NCBI GenBank assembly: GCA_963608705.1
Contig: CAVDHB010000033.1
Location: 1 to 19,257, forward strand
From: CAVDHB01 sp963608705
GTDB lineage: Bacteria > Bacteroidota > Bacteroidia > Bacteroidales > Bacteroidaceae
Reading direction: 5' to 3'
DNA length: 19,257 bases
Shown here: positions 1-7,064 of the stretch, in pieces
Numbering within the stretch: the stretch's first letter is position 1
Layout: each line of letters starts with the position of its first letter
Program-made: the position numbers and the translations under genes
Notes under the pieces: model-generated
What the model was told of the DNA's origin: nothing
Seen by the model: only the letters and a program-made list of their open reading frames with translations
Databases searched by the model: none

Positions 1-16
1 GCCGCCGTTTTACAGG

Positions 17-56
17 AAGTGGAGTTGTTCCGAAAGGAGCGACTCCGCTTTTTTTG
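17..56 (+). terminator. Rho-independent terminator of an upstream gene
   Basis: Positions 17-31 pair with 36-50 along an unbroken 15-bp stem that includes three G-U pairs. The stem closes on a GAAA tetraloop (32-35), a stable GNRA loop, and is followed by a T-run at 49-55. The T-run lies on the plus strand, so it most likely ends a plus-strand gene whose body is left of the window, and it insulates the HAD-folP-cdaA operon. Confidence 0.85.
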
Positions 57-68
57 TGCTTTCAAGTG

Positions 69-100
69 TGTGGAAAAGTCCTTGGAAAATTGTACCTTTG
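69..100 (+). promoter_or_regulatory. Bacteroidetes-type promoter for the HAD-folP-cdaA operon
   Basis: TACCTTTG at 93-100 is a perfect TAnnTTTG -7 element. TGTG at 69-72 sits 20 bp upstream and is a one-mismatch -33 box. Transcription would start near 107, giving a leader of about 14 nt before the ATG at 121. The -7 box and the following 15 bases closely resemble the promoter at 8318-8340. Confidence 0.7.
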
Positions 101-120
101 CACTGTCATAGTAAGGGAAA

Positions 121-753
121 ATGAATAGAATAAATACACTTATCTTTGATTTTGGAGGTGTCATTGTCAATTTGAACCGAGCTGAAGCCGTTAGACGTTT
201 TGAACAGTTGGGACTGGCGGATGCGGATTCTCGATTGGATGTATATCGCCAACAAGGTATTTTCAATGATATAGAAGATGGTAGACTGGACAAGGAGGGC
301 TTCGTTCAGGCTCTTTCTTCACTTTGCGGCCATCCTTTGGAGGAAAAGGAAGTGCAGTATGCGTGGCTGGGTTTCTTTCAATCGTTGCAGCCAGGGCGAC
401 TGTCTTTTATTCAGCAATTACGCAGGCTATACAGGGTGTTTGTGTTGAGCAATACCAATCCTTTTGTGTGGGAGTACATGGATTCTCCCTCTTTCACGAA
501 GGAGGGGCTTCCGGTGTCTGCTTTTTTTGACAGGCTCTATACCTCTTTCCAGTTAGGATACACCAAGCCTTCAGCGGAGATTTTCCGTGCGATTTTGACG
601 GATGCGGGTATCCATGCGAACGAGGCACTGTTTATAGATGACGGGAGAAAGAATATCGAGGCTGCCGCTGCGTTGGGATTCCACACCTTGTTAGTGGAGA
701 ATGGCGGAAGCTGGGAATCGGCTTTGTCAAGGAAATTGGAGGAGAACGTATGA
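121..753 (+). CDS. HAD-superfamily phosphatase, YihX-like (subfamily IA)
   Basis: A 210-residue cytoplasmic hydrolase of the haloacid dehalogenase superfamily. Motif I is FDFGG with the nucleophile Asp10, motif II is SNT (110-112), motif III is Lys149 in GYTKPS, and motif IV is DD at 173-174. The motif I position that is usually the second Asp (DxD) is Gly12, as in the YihX-like group (FDLGN), so the general acid must differ from classic HAD phosphatases. The helical cap lies between motifs I and II, about residues 18-85. Family members dephosphorylate small sugar phosphates such as glucose-1-phosphate; the substrate here is unknown. It is the first gene of an operon, and its stop overlaps the folP start by 4 bp (ATGA), suggesting translational coupling. 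A housecleaning phosphatase for a folate-pathway intermediate is possible but is inference only. Confidence 0.85.
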   Translation: MNRINTLIFDFGGVIVNLNRAEAVRRFEQLGLADADSRLDVYRQQGIFNDIEDGRLDKEGFVQALSSLCGHPLEEKEVQYAWLGFFQSLQPGRLSFIQQLRRLYRVFVLSNTNPFVWEYMDSPSFTKEGLPVSAFFDRLYTSFQLGYTKPSAEIFRAILTDAGIHANEALFIDDGRKNIEAAAALGFHTLLVENGGSWESALSRKLEENV

Positions 754-1598
754 TGAGAGGTCTTGTTCCTTATACCATTAATTGTAGCGGTCGCTTGTTA
801 GATTTGTCTGAACCCCAGGTGATGGGCATCTTGAATGTGACCCCTGATTCTTTTTATGCGGGAAGCCGTAAGCAGAGCGATACGGAGATACATGACCGTG
901 TGAGGCAAATCGTGGAAGAAGGTGGCTCTATGATTGATATCGGAGCCTATTCCAGTCGGCCTGGTGCGGAGGATGTTTCAACGGAAGAAGAGATGAGACG
1001 GTTAAGGCACGGTCTGGGTATTCTGTATGACGAATGCCCGGATGCGATTGTGTCTGTGGACACTTTCCGTGCGGATGTGGCGCAGATGTGTGTGGAGGAA
1101 TACGGTGTGGATATCATCAACGACATTTCCGGGGGCGATTTCGACAAGGGGATGTTTGATATGGTGGCGGCTTTGAAAGTGCCTTATATCTTGATGCACA
1201 TCCAAGGAACGATTCAGACAATGCAACAGCATCCGCATTATGAGGATGTGGCGAAAGAGGTATGCGGGTATTTTGCCAAGCGGGTGCAGAAGTTGAGAGA
1301 CAGAGGTGTGAAGGATATCATTCTTGATCCGGGATTTGGATTTGGAAAGACGGTGGAGCAAAACTATGAGTTGATGCGCCAGTTGGACAAGCTGAAGATT
1401 TTCCGCTTGCCTTTGCTCTCTGGAATTTCCCGGAAATCGATGATATACAAAGTGCTTGGCGGCGGACCTGCGGAAGCTTTGAACGGCACAACTGTCTTGA
1501 ATACGATTTCTTTATTGAAAGGTGCTTCCATTCTGCGCGTGCATGATGTGAAGCCTTGTGTGGAGGCTGTGAAATTGGTATGTGCGTTGTTAGCGTGA
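750..1598 (+). CDS. folP: Dihydropteroate synthase
   Basis: A 282-residue cytoplasmic TIM-barrel enzyme that joins 4-aminobenzoate to dihydropterin pyrophosphate to make dihydropteroate in folate synthesis; it is the sulfonamide target. Family motifs occur in order: NVTPDSF (29-35), DIGAYSSRPGA (63-73), VDTFR with Asp104, NDISGG from Asn124, DPGFGFGKT from Asp193, SGISRKS with Arg228-Lys229, and RVHD (263-266). All pterin- and pABA-site signatures appear intact, and length is normal. Two ATGs (750 and 753) are adjacent; the first gives the 4-bp overlap with the HAD gene. The gene is followed 22 bp later by cdaA. The folP-cdaA pairing is, to my recollection, common in Bacteroidales. Confidence 0.97.
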   Translation: MMRGLVPYTINCSGRLLDLSEPQVMGILNVTPDSFYAGSRKQSDTEIHDRVRQIVEEGGSMIDIGAYSSRPGAEDVSTEEEMRRLRHGLGILYDECPDAIVSVDTFRADVAQMCVEEYGVDIINDISGGDFDKGMFDMVAALKVPYILMHIQGTIQTMQQHPHYEDVAKEVCGYFAKRVQKLRDRGVKDIILDPGFGFGKTVEQNYELMRQLDKLKIFRLPLLSGISRKSMIYKVLGGGPAEALNGTTVLNTISLLKGASILRVHDVKPCVEAVKLVCALLA

Positions 1599-1620
1599 GT
1601 GGATTAATAAATCATTGATT

Positions 1621-2382
1621 ATGTTCTTTGCATTTGGAATAAAAGATTTTATCGACATTCTGCTGGTCGCCTTGATGTTGTACTATTTCTTCAAGTTGAT
1701 GCGGGATTCCGGCTCCTTGAACGTGTTTTTCGGCATCTTGGTGTTCATCGTATTGTGGCTGCTCGTGTCGCAGGTGTTAGAGATGAAACTGTTAGGCTCC
1801 ATCTTCGACAAGTTGGTGAGTGTCGGTGTGATAGCCTTGATTATCATCTTCCAGGATGAGATACGTAAGTTCTTATACAACTTAGGCACGCACCGTCGGA
1901 TAGGCAGCTTGCTGCGCCTGATACGGGGTAACAAGAAGAAAAAGGTGGAACATACCGATGTGCTTCCTATCGTGTTGGCGTGTCTTAGCATGAGCAAGAA
2001 GAAGGTGGGTGCTTTGATAATCATCGAGCGTACTTATCCTTTGGGTGAGATTGCGAAGACCGGCGAGGAGATTGACGCGAATATCAACCAGCTGTTGATA
2101 GAGAATATCTTTTTCAAGAACAGTCCGTTGCATGACGGTGCCATGATTATCAATCACGACCGCATTGAGGCGGCGGGATGTATCTTGCCCGTTTCCCATA
2201 ACCTGGACATTCCCAAGGAGCTTGGTTTGCGCCATCGCGCCGCTTTGGGAATCTCACAGGAGACGGATGCTATCGCTGTGGTGGTGTCGGAGGAGACTGG
2301 AGGTATCTCCGTGGCGCGGTATGGCCATTTCCGCCTGCGTGTCACTTCGGAAGAATTAGAGCGTGCGTTAGTGGAGGAATAA
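1621..2382 (+). CDS. cdaA: Diadenylate cyclase CdaA, c-di-AMP synthase
   Basis: A 253-residue membrane-bound cyclase that condenses two ATP into the second messenger c-di-AMP. About three hydrophobic helices cover residues 8-90 (one starts at IDILLVALMLYYFF), followed by a basic linker (RLIRGNKKKK) and the DAC domain. The catalytic signatures are Asp172-Gly173-Ala174 (DGA) and Arg204-His205-Arg206 (RHR), both intact. The frame opens with an in-frame TTG at 1615, but the ATG at 1621 gives the usual N-terminus of the family and is preferred. It is the last gene of the HAD-folP-cdaA operon; its stop is 2 bp from that of the convergent protease gene. No YbbR-domain regulator (CdaR) follows it, unlike the Firmicutes cdaA-cdaR arrangement. 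Confidence 0.95.
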   Translation: MFFAFGIKDFIDILLVALMLYYFFKLMRDSGSLNVFFGILVFIVLWLLVSQVLEMKLLGSIFDKLVSVGVIALIIIFQDEIRKFLYNLGTHRRIGSLLRLIRGNKKKKVEHTDVLPIVLACLSMSKKKVGALIIIERTYPLGEIAKTGEEIDANINQLLIENIFFKNSPLHDGAMIINHDRIEAAGCILPVSHNLDIPKELGLRHRAALGISQETDAIAVVVSEETGGISVARYGHFRLRVTSEELERALVEE

Positions 2383-2384
2383 TC

Positions 2385-3383
2385 CTATTTGAGAAATTCC
2401 CTGGCGTATTCAATCAATGTGTCTTTTCCTTTTTGAAGGTCGCTCTCTTTCATGGATACATAGATGTCCGGCTCTATGCCGAATTCGGTGTAGTTCATGC
2501 GTGCGTCGAACATTATGCTGGCACTGAACCGTACAGACCAGCCACAGGGAATTTCCGAAGAGAAGGGAAAGCCCGAACCGCCTCCTGTTTTATCGCCAAT
2601 CACCGTGACATTAGCACATTCTTTCATTTCCTTCACGAAGTCATTTGCCGCACTGTAGCATCCTCTGTTGGTCAGTACCACCACTTTTTTCTGCCAACGG
2701 ATTCCGTTGGAGGGGGAAAGGTAGATGGCTTGCGGCTTGGAGAAAGCGTTGTGTCCCGGTCCTGTCTTGTGAGACATATAGCCCACCAGTATTTTCTTGT
2801 CGGTGAAATGTTCCGCCAGACGGGTGGCGTAGGTCAGTGTGCCTCCAGGGTTGTCTCGAAGGTCGATAATCAGTCCTTTGCATAAAGCCAGTGTGTTCAG
2901 CACCTCTGCGATGTTTCCGTCTCCCACAGGGTCGGAGAAACTTTCGTAGCGTATATAGCCAGTGTTGTCATCGAGGGCTTTGTACTTCATTCCGGCGGCA
3001 ATGGCGTATTCTTTTCCTGTGCCCAGGTATTTCTCTACAATATCCGCCCGGTAATTGGCCGGATAGTCTTCTTTCCATCCCCAGTAGCGTCCCACGTCAT
3101 GCGCTGCGTAGAGATTGACGTGTCCGTCTTTCAATTCCCCCAGCATGTCGCTCATGACCTCGAAAAGGTTTTTTTCGGTCATGGTGGGGGAGATACGTTT
3201 CTCATACACGGTATGGATGCTGTCCCAGTTTATCTTCTTATAGTCTAAAAAGCAATAATGCTCGTCTATGGTTTTCCACAGTGCGTTAAAGTTGCCCGTG
3301 GGATTGTCCGCATATTGTTCCTCTGAGATACAGCTTTGTACAAGCAAAGGCAGCAGCAGGAGACAGAGAAGTTTTTTCATCAT
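2385..3383 (-). CDS. S41-family (tail-specific/CtpA-like) protease, predicted lipoprotein
   Basis: A 332-residue protein with a lipoprotein signal peptide (hydrophobic 5-16, lipobox LVQSC with Cys18). The C-terminal peptidase S41 fold shows DLRDNPGG (174-181), candidate nucleophile Ser244 in GCYSAANDF, and candidate general base Lys265 in GDKTGG. The N-terminal part (GELKDGHVNL, 82-91) matches the helical bundle and strand that open these proteins. No clear PDZ segment is visible, so this is the short PDZ-less type common in Bacteroidetes. It probably cleaves periplasmic or outer-membrane substrates; the target is unknown. Its ATG overlaps the stop of the DUF3316-like gene (ATGA at 3380-3383), and it is the last gene of the parC operon. 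Confidence 0.88.
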   Translation of the reverse strand: MMKKLLCLLLLPLLVQSCISEEQYADNPTGNFNALWKTIDEHYCFLDYKKINWDSIHTVYEKRISPTMTEKNLFEVMSDMLGELKDGHVNLYAAHDVGRYWGWKEDYPANYRADIVEKYLGTGKEYAIAAGMKYKALDDNTGYIRYESFSDPVGDGNIAEVLNTLALCKGLIIDLRDNPGGTLTYATRLAEHFTDKKILVGYMSHKTGPGHNAFSKPQAIYLSPSNGIRWQKKVVVLTNRGCYSAANDFVKEMKECANVTVIGDKTGGGSGFPFSSEIPCGWSVRFSASIMFDARMNYTEFGIEPDIYVSMKESDLQKGKDTLIEYAREFLK

Positions 3384-4201
3384 CGTTTGTGTGGGTTATA
3401 CATCAGATAAAGGTGTTTCACCACACCTACCATGAAAGAATGTGTGTAAGTGTGGCATTTCAGGTTGTTCACATGGCTTTGGTGGAAATCTCCCACATAG
3501 CCTATTCGCAGGGAATAGGTGCGGAATGGGATGTCCAGCGAAAGATAATGCCGCATGGAAGGCTCGTTGCCCGGCCACGTCATCTTGACATTTCCCTGCG
3601 ATTGTCCCAACGTGAAAATCTCGTAATAGCTTTGTCCGTATTGCGGGGAGAACATCACACCGAGAAAAGGAGCTGTCAGCTGATAGCGGGCTTTCCACCA
3701 GTTTCGTCCTATTCTGAAACTGTATTTCGCCATGCAGGAGGCTTCCACGTTGAGATAGAGCTTTCCCTGCGCCGGGTTGTTGGCGTTCTGGGAAAGATAG
3801 AAACAGCCTGCGTTCAAGTCGCCCATCAGTCCGGCGTAGAGTTGCAGTCTGTTCCATTCGTGTACACGATAATGCCAGCCGAAATTGAAATTCACCAGCC
3901 CGGCGTACTCGTTATACGTGCGGGCGGGATTTCGGGTATAGGCGAACCATCCTTGGAGTATGGTCTGAGACAACACTTTGCCTTTTCCCCATTTTACTGG
4001 ACGAGTCTTCTCGTACATTATGCGGGCTTGTGGCCCGTCATATTCAATAGGGGAGAGGTAAGTGTCCAAGATATGGGAACGTCCTGCTCCGAAAGTGAAG
4101 GCGTGTTCCACGATGCGGTGGAATTGCAGACTGTCCTGTGCGTTCACTCCTGTGCAGAGGACGCTTGCGACGGCCAGTGCGTAAATGCGGTTATTCATCA
4201 T
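3380..4201 (-). CDS. Secreted DUF3316-like protein, probable outer-membrane beta-barrel
   Basis: A 273-residue protein starting with a Sec signal peptide (hydrophobic 6-18, probable cleavage after VNA near residue 21). The mature part has no long hydrophobic helix but is rich in alternating aromatic and polar strands (for example YAGLVNFNFGWHYRVHEW and RTYSLRIGYVGDFHQ) and ends with a strand-like YLMYNPHKR, consistent with a small outer-membrane barrel. I place it in the DUF3316 family from Bacteroidales from memory; function is unknown. The start overlaps the 3' end of parC by 11 bp, and its stop overlaps the S41 protease start by 4 bp, so all three are probably co-translated. A working idea is that the protease and this barrel act together in the envelope; the link to parC may be only transcriptional. 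Confidence 0.8.
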   Translation of the reverse strand: MMNNRIYALAVASVLCTGVNAQDSLQFHRIVEHAFTFGAGRSHILDTYLSPIEYDGPQARIMYEKTRPVKWGKGKVLSQTILQGWFAYTRNPARTYNEYAGLVNFNFGWHYRVHEWNRLQLYAGLMGDLNAGCFYLSQNANNPAQGKLYLNVEASCMAKYSFRIGRNWWKARYQLTAPFLGVMFSPQYGQSYYEIFTLGQSQGNVKMTWPGNEPSMRHYLSLDIPFRTYSLRIGYVGDFHQSHVNNLKCHTYTHSFMVGVVKHLYLMYNPHKR

Positions 4202-6860
4202 CCTTCGGATTTTGTGGGGAAGCGAACAAGTCTAACTGTCCCTCTTCTTCTATATAGGGGCGTTTAGGGGCGTTTTCAATTGGTTCTTCCTGTGGCTCTT
4301 CGGGTTCAGGCTGTCTCAACGGTTCTATTTCTTCTATCTTCTCCACTTCGAAGGTGGTCAACCGTTTGCCTTTTGCCTTGTAGCTTTTCACTCCCACGTA
4401 GTCTTCAACCTCGATAATCTGTGCGTCCCGGAAACTGTCCTTTCCACCGAAAGTCAGCTGTAGACGGGGATAGGCCGTGTCTGTCAGCAGTACCCCTTTG
4501 GAAGCCTCATTCTCACCAAGGTAATTTTGCCGGATGGTTTTCACTTCGAAGCGGAAGCGTTTCACGTAAGGGTAGTTCTTCTGGTCGGCGTCGAACAACA
4601 CGGAAGTCCACACCTTGTGTTCGTCGAATTTCTCAATCAGCCTTATATTGTCCTCGTAATGGTTATTGGGGTCGAAGTTGGTGGTGTAGAACTCCCCGTT
4701 GTCCAATACGACCAACACTTTGTCTTCCGTTTGGAATTCGCCTAAGAACACACCCCTTTCATCGTAGTTGAGGCGGTTGATATCCTTGTCGAACCACACT
4801 TTCCTTCCTCCGAGCGTAGAGATACCGTGTGATTTCATCGTTACTTTCATCACCTCGTTCTTAGTCACAAGGTTTCCCATGGCTTGTTTCCCCTTGATGG
4901 AGAGTTCACTGAAATCGTATATCAGGAAATCCTTCCTTAGTTTGGGATTCTTTTTCAGCAGCACCTTGATAATCTCAGCCTCTCCGTTGGGATTGGCTGT
5001 GAAGTAGAGGATGCGTGAGCCTTTGTTCCCTTGTGTCACATCGTATTCCCTGTCTCGGGTGACAGAAGCTACGTTGAACCTTTTCATGTAGCTGTTGCCC
5101 GTTTTTCCGTCACGGTACACCACATTGTAGGTCATCCGTTTGTCGTTCTTTTTGAACACATTGACATACAGCAGGTTCTTCCCCACGAATATCTTCTCGG
5201 CGATGCGTATCACCTTGTACTTTCCATCTTTGTAGAAAAGAATCACGTCGTCAATGTCCGAGCAGTTTGCCACAAACTCATCCTTTTTAAGTCCTGTGCC
5301 GATAAAGCCCTCGCTTTTGTTCACATAGAGCTTCTCGTTTTTCTCCGCCACTTTGGCGGCCACGATGGTGTCGAAACTGCGTATTTCCGTCTGTCGCGGA
5401 TATTCTTTCCCGTACTTTTCTTTCAGGTATCGGAACCAGTCGCAAGCCACTTCCACCAAGTTGTTCAGCTTGCGGTCAATCTCGGCAATTTCCGCCTTTA
5501 TCTTCGCAATGTTCTGGTCAGCTTTGTCCTTGTTGAATTTCAGGATGCGAGCCATCTTTATTTCCATCAGCCGCAGGATGTCTTCCCTTGTGACCTCTCT
5601 GACAAACTCCTTGGTGAACGGTTCGAGGCGTTTGGCCACGTGTTTCACGGCGATGTCCATGTTGGAAGCCTGTTCAAACTCTTTGTCCTTGTAGATGCGT
5701 TCCTCAATGAAAATCTTTTCCAAAGAGGCGAAATGCAGCGACTCTGACAGTTCTCCTCTCTTGATAAGCAGTTCTTTCCTTATCAACTCTTTGGTATTGT
5801 CCACTGAACGGCGCAACACATCGCTCACACCGAGGAACACAGGCTTTTTGTTTTCTATGACGCAGCAGTTGGGTGCAATGTTCACTTCGCAATCCGTGAA
5901 AGCGTAAAGTGCGTCGATGGTCTTGTCGGCGGAAATGCCGGGCTGCAAAAGCAGGCGTATGGCCACCTTTTCAGCCGTCATGTCCTCTACTTTCCGTATC
6001 TTTATCTTTCCTTTTTCCACCGCCTTCAAGATGGAGTCGATAAGGGTAAGAGTTGTTTTGCTGTAGGGGATTTCAGAGATAAGCAGTGTTTTGCTATCTT
6101 CTTTCTCTATTTTCGCTCTCACTCGCAGGATGCCTCCCCGTTGTCCGTCATTGTAGCGGGACACGTCGATGCTTCCGCCAGTCAGAAAGTCGGGATAGAG
6201 TGTGAAGGGTTCTCCTTTGAGATAATTCACCGCTGCGTCGCAAAGCTCGTTGAAGTTGTGCGGCATGATTTTAGAGGAAAGCCCTACGGCGATACCCTCT
6301 GTACCCTGTGCGATTAATAGGGGAAACTTCACGGGCAGGGTGATAGGTTCTTTGTTTCGTCCGTCATACGAGAGTTTCCACTCGGTCGTTTTCGGGTTGA
6401 ATACCGTGTCAAGCGCAAATTTAGATAATCTCGCCTCAATGTAACGGGCTGCTGCCGCATCATCTCCCGTCAAGATGTTTCCCCAGTTTCCCTGCGTGTC
6501 CACTAACAGTCCTTTCTGTCCCAGTTGCACCAAGGCGTCCTTGATGGAAGCGTCTCCGTGCGGGTGGAATTGCATGGTATGGCCCACTACATTGGCCACC
6601 TTGTTGTATCGTCCGTCGTCCAGCCTTTTCATGGCATGAAGGATACGCCGCTGCACGGGTTTCAACCCATCGTTGATGTCTGGCACAGCGCGTTCCAAAA
6701 TCACATAGGAGGCGTAGTCGAGAAACCAGTTCTGGTACATTCCCCCCAACTTGTATTTCTTCACGCCGTTTCCGGGCTCATTGTTGTCAGGGACATAGTT
6801 GGAATGTGCGTTGCTTTCTTCCTCGTGGAGATTATCTGTTTCTTTGTTCTTGTCGCTCAT
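4191..6860 (-). CDS. parC: DNA topoisomerase IV subunit A (ParC type)
   Basis: An 889-residue type IIA topoisomerase A subunit that cuts and rejoins DNA to decatenate chromosomes, working with ParE. The breakage-reunion domain covers about 35-500: QRRILHAM (70-77), HPHGDASIKDAL (99-110), and catalytic Tyr140 in AAAARYIEARL. The C-terminal DNA-wrapping blades cover about 510-830 and lack an obvious GyrA box (QRRGGKG), which favours ParC over GyrA. Two oddities stand out. The residue equivalent to E. coli GyrA Ser83 is Ala104. The tail (about 835-889) is acidic and proline-rich and carries QLDLF at 875-879 (4224-4238), a perfect match to the beta-clamp binding consensus. It is the first gene of an operon with the DUF3316-like and S41 genes. 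No parE lies in the window. Confidence 0.93.
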   Translation of the reverse strand: MSDKNKETDNLHEEESNAHSNYVPDNNEPGNGVKKYKLGGMYQNWFLDYASYVILERAVPDINDGLKPVQRRILHAMKRLDDGRYNKVANVVGHTMQFHPHGDASIKDALVQLGQKGLLVDTQGNWGNILTGDDAAAARYIEARLSKFALDTVFNPKTTEWKLSYDGRNKEPITLPVKFPLLIAQGTEGIAVGLSSKIMPHNFNELCDAAVNYLKGEPFTLYPDFLTGGSIDVSRYNDGQRGGILRVRAKIEKEDSKTLLISEIPYSKTTLTLIDSILKAVEKGKIKIRKVEDMTAEKVAIRLLLQPGISADKTIDALYAFTDCEVNIAPNCCVIENKKPVFLGVSDVLRRSVDNTKELIRKELLIKRGELSESLHFASLEKIFIEERIYKDKEFEQASNMDIAVKHVAKRLEPFTKEFVREVTREDILRLMEIKMARILKFNKDKADQNIAKIKAEIAEIDRKLNNLVEVACDWFRYLKEKYGKEYPRQTEIRSFDTIVAAKVAEKNEKLYVNKSEGFIGTGLKKDEFVANCSDIDDVILFYKDGKYKVIRIAEKIFVGKNLLYVNVFKKNDKRMTYNVVYRDGKTGNSYMKRFNVASVTRDREYDVTQGNKGSRILYFTANPNGEAEIIKVLLKKNPKLRKDFLIYDFSELSIKGKQAMGNLVTKNEVMKVTMKSHGISTLGGRKVWFDKDINRLNYDERGVFLGEFQTEDKVLVVLDNGEFYTTNFDPNNHYEDNIRLIEKFDEHKVWTSVLFDADQKNYPYVKRFRFEVKTIRQNYLGENEASKGVLLTDTAYPRLQLTFGGKDSFRDAQIIEVEDYVGVKSYKAKGKRLTTFEVEKIEEIEPLRQPEPEEPQEEPIENAPKRPYIEEEGQLDLFASPQNPKDDE

Positions 6861-6895
6861 AAATCGTTTTCCTCTTTTTCGGGATTCTATGAGTG

Positions 6896-6926
6896 CAAAT
6901 TTACGTATAAATCATGAGATTTCAGT
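6896..6926 (-). promoter_or_regulatory. Probable parC promoter
   Basis: On the minus strand, TAAATTTG (6903-6896) is a perfect TAnnTTTG -7 element 36 bp before the parC start. The -33 position about 19-20 bp upstream reads ACTG or similar and is a poor match to TTTG, so the assignment rests on the -7 box and its position. Confidence 0.5.
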
Positions 6927-6956
6927 GTGGAAAGGGCAAAAAGTGTGTAAACTGAT

Positions 6957-6994
6957 TTATACCTAATATTCCGAAATATACGAAAAGGGTATAA
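6957..6994. other. Nested inverted repeat upstream of parC
   Basis: TTATACC (6957-6963) pairs with GGTATAA (6988-6994). Within it, ATATT (6966-6970) pairs with AATAT (6975-6979) around a CCGA loop. It lies in the 204-bp gap between the lptB stop and the parC start, upstream of the predicted parC promoter. No T-run follows on the minus strand, so it is not a convincing lptB terminator; an operator or a relic is possible. Nothing else in the gap is recognisable. Confidence 0.35.
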
Positions 6995-7064
6995 TTCATG
7001 CCGTAAGATAAGACATGAGTGGATAATCTGTGATAGAGCTGTTCCTCTTTGTTCGCAGATACCC

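Noticed and set aside
3389..4267. Plus-strand open frame of 292 codons
   Set aside because: It is antisense to the DUF3316-like gene and parC end, which have a signal peptide and overlapping operon junctions; the translation is low-complexity and unlike any family.
4191..6860. GyrA instead of ParC
   Set aside because: No GyrA-box signature (QRRGGKG) is visible in the C-terminal domain and the length and tail fit Bacteroidetes ParC; a GyrA assignment is not fully excluded without comparison to the other A subunit of the genome.
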